Origin: Epiperipatus broadwayi | Taxonomy: Eukaryota > Onychophora > Udeonychophora > Euonychophora > Peripatidae | Length of the DNA: 64,000 nucleotides | Assembly: GCA_028023455.1 (NCBI GenBank) | Contig: JAQFVV010000020.1 | Location: 4,265,092 to 4,329,091 of the forward strand | Direction: 5' to 3' | Shown here: positions 44,001 to 56,000 of the stretch, piece by piece | Numbering within the stretch: position 1 is the first letter of the stretch | Layout: every line of letters begins with the position of its first letter | The notes under the pieces: generated by a model | The model's database searches: none | What the model was told of the DNA's origin: nothing | Seen by the model: the letters and a program-made list of their open reading frames with translations, nothing else | Made by a program: the position numbers and the translations under genes

Positions 44001-47000
44001 CAAGTTAAATATTAATGGAACCGCACAAAGTTATATAACACAAATTAAGCGTGAAAGGTAAGTTAAAATTGCTACAGAGAGAGAGAGTTTAAGAGAATTA
44101 ATAAAAACTCATCAATGAATATATGAATGAAAATACAAAGGTTGAATTACATATTACAAAAGGATTACTTATTAAGGCAGCTCTACACCATGTGAGGTCA
44201 CCTACGAACAGCAGGCAATCAGCTTGGCAATTATACAGTCATCCTGCATGGGCCAGTCAAACGGATGGAAACTTGATGGCATTAGGATAGACAGTTTTCC
44301 AAGAGAAAGAGAGAAAGGTATTTCTTTTCTACTCACAGTTCATGGCACCGAACCTCAGTTGACTTCTTAAAATTTTTTAAGGTCCTAAAACGCTTCGAAA
44401 CTAAACTGACCAAAAAACAACCAAACTCAACTGACTCTTATTTCATGGTCTCAAAAGTTACATTTTTTTCCCGTCAAGAATCCAATCTCAGTTGCCCACA
44501 GCTATCTCTGTAATCTCTTAAAGAAACATTTAATTAGTAAAATATTTTTAAAACAGATAAGGCTCGAAATACCATTTGATAGATTTTTAAAGATTTGAAA
44601 ACAAACTAACAAAAGAATTTTAAGATTTATAATTTTAATTAACGAAAATCTGATTATCGATAAGGATAATTTCGGTATTTTGAGCCCTCCCCATTTTACG
44701 TTGTTTCTACATTCCAACGCTTGAAATACACACATATATAAAAAGATTTACAATTGTATAAAGACAACATTTAATTTTTCAGCAATAAATATTAATAAAA
44801 TTATTGCTTCGTTCATATATATATATATGCATCATGCACACTACTGTTTTACTTTACTAAACATAATTAATTTTTACTAATTTCTCTAATCATTATGCAT
44901 AGTGTGTGGGTGAATGGCATATATTTACAATGAGGTCTGAATTTCATGCCCCACAGGAGGTTAGTGTAGATGGTGAAGCATGAAGCTCGATGATGATTAG
45001 ACATCGACTGCTTCAGTAGTAATAAAAAAAGTAAAAAAAGTTTGTCTTGTATTAATATTTTTCAAATATTTGAAATTTTTTATTAGTCATACTTTATTTG
45101 CTTATTTTTTTAATGCGAATTTTAAAGTAATTTTTCTTTGTTGCTTTGCTTTTATGCGAATTCTGAAAATTACAGCACCTATTTCCCATTTTTCAAGGTA
45201 AAATTAAGTTTATTTTTGTGTGATTTTTTTTAATGCGGGTTTTCTGTGGAAAACATAAAACGAGACCCAGGTGTATATAATTTTATAAGACTCTATATCA
45301 TAAAGACTTCACATTTAGCTTTAAATTTTATTACTATATATAATCTTATTTCTATACTGGTATTATGGCATACTATAATTCAAAGTATCACATAAACATG
45401 AATGTGCATGATATCCCTAGACAAGGTTTAAAAACCAATAACCAATGCATCTTGTCATATTATAAGCATTGATTGCAATAAACAACTTTATTAACGATAG
45501 TAACATTGTAATCTGTTATTACATCATACACTCAATTCATTATGAAGAAGGAAAGAGTAGTTCATAACAACAATGTGTCTATCTGCATTCAAATGCATGC
45601 ATAAATATATATGCCCATATAATATCAATGTGTCAATATATATTAAACAGCAAACTAGTCATTATATACCAGGATTTCCACTGCTACATATAGAATACCA
45701 AAATATAAATAAACAAAGAGCATGAATATAATTAATTGTCTTCAATGTAAAAGCAGGAATGCACATCTGCGAGCATATATATCATTATCAATACAAGTAA
45801 CAGGATATCTGTGTTCTTATACTTGATACAGAACAATATACACACAATAAAATCCTTATTTAAAAGTTGGAATAATTTAATGTCTTTGACACCTGTCACT
45901 AATATTGATTAAATATAAAATATATTAAATTCACATCTCACATTCAGCACCTCCGTAAATAAATATCAAATAAATCCATTCATTTTAATTAATTATCACA
46001 GAGGCTAAACTCTCCATACAGTAGCGCCACCAGTGCAAGCCAGAGTAATCAATGAATGCAAGGTTTGTGAATAAAATCCCTATCTAGTGCCTACTCATCC
46101 AACATCCCAGACTAGTTTCCAGCTTGTGGCTTTCATCAGTGAAGAGCCTTGGACCTGAGAGCACCGCACCTAGCTTTTAGGATCTAATGCAACCCTCCAG
46201 TAGCCACCTTTTTACCTTATAAAAACAAACAAAATGCTCTCACCATTATAGATTAAATCTGTAGTCAGATTGATCACATAATAAAAATAATTTGTTGGAA
46301 TACTGCATTTTCTGATAGAATGAAGTAGAACTATTATGAAGGAGTCAAGCGTTGTTAGCCGAGAGGTCAACGCAGCAGCCTTGCAAGCAAGTAGTTGTTT
46401 GCAGATGGTTGTGGGTTCGCCTCCAGGCTGTTTTGACATCATATTGAGATTCTTGATTGATATTGCTTGGTATTGTTTAGGTGTGGACTGCTTTCATATA
46501 TTAAGTATTGTGTATTTTTGTTATTCCTAGCCACCAGAATACTTGCAATCCCAAAGCTAACTCTGATCTAATAATATATGAGATATGTGTGATCAACTAT
46601 ATAAATTTTTTTTAGAATTATTAGTACTAATGTAATGAAGATCACTTTTGAAGTCCACTCATTTTATATCATTTGTAATGATTATTAGCTCATTGAGGCC
46701 TAATACATCTCATTGTATCTGATGACTTTGAGCACTGACTGTGAACAGTATTGATATGTTTGAATCAGTACTTTTTGATATTATGTTTAATTACATACAT
46801 TTATATTTATTCAGTTAAAGCCGATGCTTATTCATATCGCCATATAAATCTCTTTATTCTATACTGTTACAATATATATATAGATTGATAATCTGTCATT
46901 ATATTGGATTATAAATATGATTGTAATTTCTTTCTTGATCATTGATCATTAATGTAAAAATATTGAGACATCTCTTAGAATTGTATTGGATCATAAGAAT

Positions 47001-50000
47001 TACATTAAAATATATACATATATATATTTATGTAGTGATATATCTAATCAATTATCATCCCATCATCAAAGGTAATCAACATTTATTACTTTGCCATCAC
47101 AGATAAACACTTGTATGTAAAATATGAAACAATATGGCAATGTGAAATTGTATCTGGAGTTAGAGCGCTTAGTATATCTTTGAAATATTTTTGATTACAG
47201 ACTGCCACCCTAAAAAAAAAAATTGAAATGTTATTCTGTGACTCCTTGCAGATATGAATGAGAGAAGGATATTAAAGTATCATTAAAGAAATGATTGATT
47301 AAATTATGATGAATATTACATGAAGGAAATGAATGGTAATTATTTTTCTTTGTTTTGCTTTCAAAACTGCATGAATAAATCAGACAATAGGATATTGTTA
47401 TAGTCAGAAATGAAACAACTGCAGTGGAGGAAGTTGATTTTATTTGCAGGAAGAGACGCTTGGTGGAAAAAAATAATGAGCGTCAAACCTAAATTTATAG
47501 AAAGTTGGAAGAATGCAGAGATCAATGAAACAAATAATAAAAATTCTTTTCCTTCGTGTGTGTGTGTGTGTGTTTTGCATCATTAATATTTTATTCATAG
47601 ACTTTTTAATAAATATTTTAAAACCCAGTAAAGAAAATGTGAAGAAGCTTTTAGGAAGTGAATAGGGAAATATAATTGTGAATCAGTTTATATAAAGCAG
47701 TAGTTCTTAATTATATTATTGCAACATTAATGTTCTGTTAACTTTTTCAAAATTACTAAAATAAAGCCATTGGCATAAACAGCATAGTCATTAAGGAACA
47801 ACATTTGAGCAAACGGTAGTTTAAATATTGTAACTTGCATTTTACTAAGAACTCCTTAAGATTATCTATTTATATAGAATATGTCACAGGCATCCGTTGG
47901 CATTTGAGAAATTCTGTTTTAGCAGTTGGTTTGTATGTTATGTAAAATATTATAATTCTCAAGTTTTTAATTCAGATCTTTTATATCTTAAATTAGTTAA
48001 TATTTTTTATTAGTAAGTAATTTAATTATGTGATGAATTTTAATTGATAATTAAAATATTTAATAAATAAAATATTATTTTAATATATTAAGCGCACCAT
48101 ACATTATTCCCAGTAAACATATTTGCTGATTTTGTCAAATTTAGATAAAACTAGCTTAGTTCCACAAATGTACAATAACATCGAGCAATCCTTCACTTAT
48201 AAATCAACAATTAGAACTGGAATTACAAGAATCTCATTTAAAAGATAACAAAGTGAAAACAAATAAGCTACAGTATAAGGAAAATCAAGAAACCTTGCAC
48301 AGTAGATTTGAAGATGGGACAAATGCAGGTCAAGCTAGAGATATGGCCAAAGAGATAAAGAAACAATCAGCACAGGCAGAACTGACCAAACTCGAAACAA
48401 TACAATCTGAAGAGTCTGAAGGCACATTAGAAGAAATTGGTCAATTAAAAGAAGCTAACATGTTCAGTGATACGGAACTAAGTGAGAATGGTTCAACTCA
48501 AATGGGTAAAATGACACAAGGTGCAAGTTTCAAAAGGAAAAATCAGAATGGCTCTGGCTTGCAAACTGATGAGCATAGTGTTGTGAGCCCCAACATTGAG
48601 CTGTGTGGTGAGCAAGAAAAGAAAACTGAGGGTCTCTCAAGGAGAAAGAGAAAAAGGAAAAGAAAACAGAAGAAGAAGCTGGCTCAACAGGAGTCAGGGG
48701 ATGAGATGGAAACTGAATCAGAAGGTCAGATAGTCAATGACCTAGAGATAATGGAACATGATATTTTAGCATGATCTTCAAATGTATTGTTGAATCTAAA
48801 GGGGCATACATTTTGGAAGGGGCATGTATGTAGTGAGAGTGAAGTAGGGCAAGTAATTTCAGAAGAGGCAGATAATCCAGAGGAAAAAATCGATAACATA
48901 GAAGAGCAATGGAGTGATGAGGCTCATAGTGACAGGTTCAGAAGCGGTCAAGGTGAAGTAACACAGGTTATCTTAGAAAAGTCTGATAATCCAGTAGAAG
49001 AACTTGATAATGTAGAAGAGCAATGGAGTGATGAGGCTTGTAGTGACAGTTCCAGAAGCGAGGAAGTAGATGGCTGTCCAAAGGAAATGCAGCAACAAAT
49101 TAGTACTAGCCCTGTGTGTACTGATGAAATGGAAGAATTCACAGATGATGAAGAAACAAGCTCACAAGAGGAAAATTTTGAAGAAGATTCGGAACAGGAA
49201 AGTGATGGAAATTCAGAAACAGTTTAAAGCATGAATTCCATAGATATGGTTTATACAAAGATATGGCAACATGGATGAAATTCTACGGATCTGTGAATTA
49301 AAGGACTTAGCAATTCAAAGACTCTTATGAATCAATAGAGAAGACTAGGGTTATTGAGACTGTGGTATGATCTCAAGATTTCTTTAAACAAATGTATTTA
49401 CATCATGTAGCGGGTGATCAGTCACCTACATTTTTTTTTCCTTAATAAAAAAAAAAACTAGCTTAGTTTTCTATTTAAAGCCACTTATGATAAATCTTAC
49501 AAATTATAATTAATAAATATATGATATTAGATTTGCCAATCTTAGAAAAGTAATGAATTTAAATTGATAGGTATGTAAACCTTATGAAACAAATCATCTC
49601 TTATAAGATGTGTTAGTTAATAAAATATTGTAAAACATATTTATAGCTCTATTACCAGATATATAAAAGAATTGTTATAGTACATCTAGGATATGAGGAC
49701 TTTAGTAAAAATGGCAATCATTGTTGAGAAAATAAAAAGAAAGGTTTGGCCATTGTCGGGGGGGGGGGGGGGTTTGAGCAATATCATGTTAGCTGGGATT
49801 GGAAATTGAAAAGATCTCTGAAAGGATTATTTTCTCCCCTTCTTTAAGAAAATAAATAATTACAACAGCAAAAAATGAATTCTCTAAAAAAAAAACCAGC
49901 ACTAAATGTACTATTACCGTTTTATTATTTGGATCCAACAAACAGATCTTGCAACCTTTATAGAACAGCAAGAAATGGATTAGAAATAGCAAACAACCAG

Positions 50001-53000
50001 CCTAGAAGTTGACACGTCTATTTGGACAAATTAAAATTCCTGAAAGCAAGTCAATTAATTAAAACCTATCTGAAAATTACAGCATTTATGGACACGTGGG
50101 GTTATGCAACTTGTGGATTTTGTGATTTCAAATCTCTACAGTACATCCATAATAATTAATATTTAAGTAGGCTTACTGATTTACTTACAGCCTACTACTG
50201 CCCGAAACTCTCCCAAATATTACAAAGGTACAATTTCATTATTCAATCAGGAAAATGATAAAAAAGAATTACGTGTCAATAGCTTTATTGCTCAAGGGTT
50301 CAGAAGAAGTTTGAACACCAGAAGAGACAAAACTGAGTGTGTTCTGTTCTTAAAATCTAATGTTACTCTATCATTGCAACAAACTACTCAAGGCATGAAA
50401 AGAAATGGTACCACAGCTCAATAATGTAGCAGTTTATCTATAATTTTTAAAAATGTACTAGATGTTCTGATGGACTGTTTCATTTGCAGTGTGAAGAAAT
50501 GGGTCAAGCTGCTATTGGGCTACTACATTCGACTTTATAGTTACTGAGGTACTTTTTACTGCACAGTTAAAGAAAATCTGTTCAGTCAGCTGGATTGCAA
50601 AAGTATCACATTATAGATCAAAAACAACATCTGTAACTTCTAGAAAAGTTTGCTTACAGACATAATAAAAATTAACCATGCCTACACATGTAACTGTAAT
50701 TTAGTTACAAAGTGTAATCATTAATTGATACACAGATTTCTTTTTTAGCAAAGTCCTTTAATTTTTATACATCCTAGTATCAATATATTCATAGATAATG
50801 TAATATAGTCACTGTACCTTTAACTCTTTCTTCAATAAACTTAAATATAATTCTATGAATGTATGAATTCATAAATGTAACATTTCTTTGACTCATTATA
50901 TGTGGGATAAACATCACTGCTATCTTTATCACAATAATCAGAAGGAATGGTCTTTTTTAGGTCCTAATCCTAAACATAATTGCTTATATAATAATAATTA
51001 CAAAAGAATGGCCTTTTGGTCCTAAATCTAATTTAATACAACTTCATTATATATTCCAACCTTCTTATATGCTTAACAATACTATTTTTTACACCAAAAC
51101 ATTATTCTTATAGTTTCGACTGCCCTCCAGATCTTTATACTTCTATTTCTCTGATGATGACTGCAGGGCAGTTGAAACTGTAAGAGAAAAATTTTGGTGT
51201 AAAAAATAGTATTTTTAAGGGTCTAAGAAGGTTGGAAATGGTATGATATGTAAATATAGAAATCAGTACATAAGGAAAGGAGGAAGAAGAAGAAAATTGT
51301 ATTACTTCCATAATTATAATTTATACAGGGATGACTCATTCTGAGATCAATCCCTTACTCATTAAACTGATAGGAATATATTCTCTTATATGGATGCAAA
51401 CATATAATAAACTATTAAACATTGAACAAACAACTGCACACACATAAATCCATCTACATAAAATCCAATTTTCAGTAATCAAATATAAGTTTAATTATGA
51501 ATGAATGAGACCAATGGAAATAATTACATCGTTAACGATCGTTATTTCTAACTTAAACAATTTATATGTGCAAATTGTATTTACACGATTATCATTATTT
51601 CTTTACTTCTTCCTCTTATTAATAACTTATGTAAAATTCATAAACTTAGTATACATAAGTGATATATAATAATTATTTTTTTCCTTTTTTTAAACATAAT
51701 TTTAACAAATAAAGAGAAGTTATTACAAATTCATTTCTTTTTTAAAAAAAAATAATTTGTTCAAAATAATATCTGAATAACAAGCGTTATATACAAGTTC
51801 AAATTAGTTAAACTAAAGTACAAATCAGACTTTAAATATAAGACTAACCAAAACAGTCATTTACTTCTTTTCTGATAAATATCAAAAGTTCGTTTATGGT
51901 GATAATCAGTCTTGTAATTTCTAGCTGTCTTTTTAAGAAGTCTATTTCTTCATTTGAGCTGAAGTTATTCAAAATATCATTCAAAAGTATTCCAGACCAG
52001 ATCTAACTAACTGTTAGAAGTGACCTTTTTATTCTCAATGCATAGTTATAATCCTGGGTTTTGAATGAAGTAATATCCCCTTCTGATCAGTAATTTCTTA
52101 CTTCTCTCTTTTTAAAACTAATTTGCATATTATTTTGCTTAGAAGAAAACAAAAATTATTATTATTATTATTATTATTTTCTTGAAATGAATAATGGATT
52201 ATTCATTTCAGTACATACAAAAATACATTGCATGTGTGTATACATAGGTAATTATTTTTGCAGAATTGTTCAAGGCCAAGATACGGTAAATGGATTGGTT
52301 GTGTAGCTGTAGATTCTAATGATGACTGGATGGTAAATATTAATTTTTATTTTCAATTTTTTCTTCTTCAATATCGACATAATTTTAATATCTTCTTACA
52401 TTTATATTTGTAAATGTTAAATCTAATTATTTTATTGAAATTTAGTTTTGTCTACAACATATTTATTACTTTAAAATGAAGTTTTCTTATGAAAATGCAA
52501 TTATTAAGTTTTTAACATAAATAGAAAGAATATTAATGTGATGCAGTAACTGTTAAATTATCCATTCCAGCTAATAGTTTCAATTGTCCAAGTTTCTCAG
52601 ACCCTTTTTTTTTGGTGTGTGTGCTACTTACAAATGTTAAAAGAATGCTAGGTTTTAATATTATTTTATTTATTTTTTAATATTTATAAGTAGAACAGGA
52701 TGGGGTGTGGGGGGACTCCAAAGATGACTGTTGTACAGTCAAAATTGTCAGTTGATTGGAAAATTTAGTAAGGTACTGCATTGTATTGAATATATAAAAA
52801 TGTTTAAATGTAATTTCTATTGCTATTTGCATTAGAATTGATGTAACCCATACAGAGAAGTAGTAGATGAAAAGAAAGAATATTATTAAAGTTTTTTCAT
52901 ATATGCAGTTAAATGTTATGCTTTAGCTAAATCTCATCTTCTAACACTTAGATAGTGCAAATGGTTCATTATATATTACTAATGATATTACAATCTATTT

Positions 53001-56000
53001 TCTATTACCAGCAGTTACTGAGCGATTTATATTGCTCTAACAATGGCAGGTGCGACACTGATGAAATTTCAGTCATATAATAATGGCAAGAAATCACACA
53101 CATGGAAATATTTAGTGATTTTAAATATATATGCACAATATATTTATTTTTATATTGTAATGATTTGATCTGAAATATTTTATTGATTGTATGTAAGAAT
53201 GAACAAAATTAGAATCAACAACAGCCCTTTATAAAACTTCATCTATATTTGCTACAAAGGAAATGTTGATGTAGCTAATTTTAACATTAAACAAGGTAAA
53301 GATTACAAACAATATTGTAAAAACAATATTGATTTTCATGATAAGAAATTCATCTCCCCAAAATAAATTGACCATTTTACATTTGGTAAATAAATAAAAA
53401 TATATTCTGTATATAAATTTTAGCTGTGCATGTATGATAAAATTCTGATTGCTGATTCGCTATATTTGAAATATAACTAAATTTTAGATTTTAGATTTCA
53501 TTACATAGAATTGTATCAAGTTTGGATGTGGATGTATGGCAGTGATGGGTAGACTTGTTAAGTAGTGGTTCATTTTGAATATTAATATGTTACATGCACA
53601 TAAAATTTTTCAGTTTAAACAAAACAGCATCTTATTCATTATGCAATGCTCACTAATAGAAATTCTTTTTATGAAAGGCCCAAAATAAATTATATCCATT
53701 TCTTATGAAATAATTTGAAAAAAGATACTATAATAGGTTGATGCTGTTACAAAAAAAAGTTATGAAAATTTTTCTCTGTGAATTCTGATGGTGACTAAAT
53801 AACAATTAAGAAGTTAGAAGTTGTAATTACATCAGTAATATTATTTACTAATCCTCTTCTGATTTTTATGATTTACAATTGCAACAATCAGATTTATGTT
53901 TGATTTTGAAACTAAAAGAAAGAAGGTAAATATGTTAAAAATTTAAAACCTTGCCTACAATTACATCAGAATCTATTGATGCATCCAATAGATATTAGTT
54001 TAGTAACGGTAAAATCATTCTTCACATAGCCCACTACAAAGCAAAGGCTTCTGCAATAGCAGAGGAATAGTGAAGAAGATATTAATCACCAGAATTACTA
54101 ATTGCTGGGTGACGAGGATTGGATTACATTTCTAATTTTAATTTCATTTCTTGTTAAGAATAGTTGGATATTGTTTATTAATAAATATTGAATGGTTAAC
54201 TAGAATTCAAACTCAGATGGTGAATATGACAGATGAACTGCCAAATGAATTTAATTATCTTCCTGTAAAATAAACTATTAGTATCATGTGATGCATGGTT
54301 ATCCTTATTTGATTGGAAATCTATTAAGTTTACTAAAATGAATTGGTAATATAGGTAATATGAACGTAGTTTAATCTCAAGGTAAAAAATAAAGGGGAAT
54401 GTATATGTCAGAATTCCAAGGATTGAGTGTTTGAAACAAACAGGTAATAGAATTGTTTATATCAAGTAAAGGAACCTGCATAGTGATCTAACTTAGTAGC
54501 TTTTAAAAATCCATTTAATAAATATTGCATTTGAAACCTATCAAAATTAATTAAAAACAATATGTTTCTGATGGATTAAAAAGAGAATTTGTATGTCAAA
54601 TTATTTTTACAGGTTTGTGGAGGAGGTCCTGCATTATCACTATGGCACATGCGAGCAGTAAATATGGCAACAACTTTCCCTGCTGTTTCTTGTTGTGCTC
54701 AAACTGCGATGTTTTACGAGGATTCGGTAAGTGATTTAAATTAGATTAATCCATGAAGAGAGATTAATCTATATATATATATAAAATCCATGTGAATGTA
54801 TGTTTGTCTGTAGCACTGACACGTATCAAATTCACAACCAATTATAAAAAACTGAACATTTGTCCATAATGCATATTAAATTCATAATTGAAAAATCAAA
54901 ACAAAAAAAACTTTAAATTTGTTTTTATAAATAAATAACTATACCTAACTAAACCATAATTTATACTAGAGCATTTTATGCAAAGGAAGTAATTCCATCC
55001 TTTATATTTAATAATCCGTAATTTTTATTACAAAACATATTTTATGTAAATGGAATAATTCCGCCATTAATAAACATAATTTTTTTTACAAAACGATTGT
55101 CCTTTTCGCTGGCAAATTCACATATCAAATATAACAGGTATATTTAACGATTTAAATTTTAATTTAGCTTTATTAATAACTTGCTGGGTACATTTTTTAA
55201 AGTGAATCAAACATGCCAAGTTGTTCTAAGCATTTTTTTTCTTCTAATTTTTCAGTTGTGAATTTCTCATATTTATTTATATAATATTAAAATCTTTTGT
55301 TTAATTTACATTAAATCTTCAAAAAATCTTTTAAAGCAACCAATTAAAAAAAACTACAGCCTTTTCATAGGCCAGGAACATCATTTTATTATAATATTCA
55401 AAATTTATTTATGCAAAACATTAAAAATCAGAAAAACTATCTATTGAATAGTTGGGTCACTTGTTTATTTGGCTTGTGCAGTTTAGGGCAATAGTAGAGG
55501 GACAACTCAAAATAAATTGTTAATCTGCCATTTGGGTATTCAATGTGATATAACTTAAGTAACTAATTCTATGAATTTTTATTTTATTTTGTTAATAAAT
55601 AGTATTTCAGAAGTCAAAGTCATTCATAAAAATATTGGTTTTGCCCGATACTAACTTTATGTTAACAAATTTATGATATAATTTTTGCTTGTTATCACAT
55701 TAGAATGTATTGATTTATTATTTGCCATTATTTTTTTTAAATGATTTTGTATCTATCAATGTCTGTTGGTTCAAAGTCTATTTAGGATTTTCAAACTGGC
55801 CAATTCTGCTAATCACCACATACAGGTCATGAACCATAATTAAAATTGAATCTAGGGAATATTTTCTTGTTATTGTTTTATTAATATTAATTGATAAAGC
55901 TATTTTTGAAAACTTATGAGCTATTTTGATTTAATCAAATAGCCATTCAGATATCTGTTCAGTGTTGATCCACAAGTAATTTACTTATCATATTAAAACT

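Noticed and set aside
48948-49142. 64-codon - strand frame inside the retrocopy
   Set aside because: It is the antisense shadow of the acidic Ser/Glu-rich coding frame.
49758-49772. Run of 15 G as a possible G-quadruplex or switch
   Set aside because: A simple homopolymer; length may vary or be a sequencing artefact. Kept only as a note.
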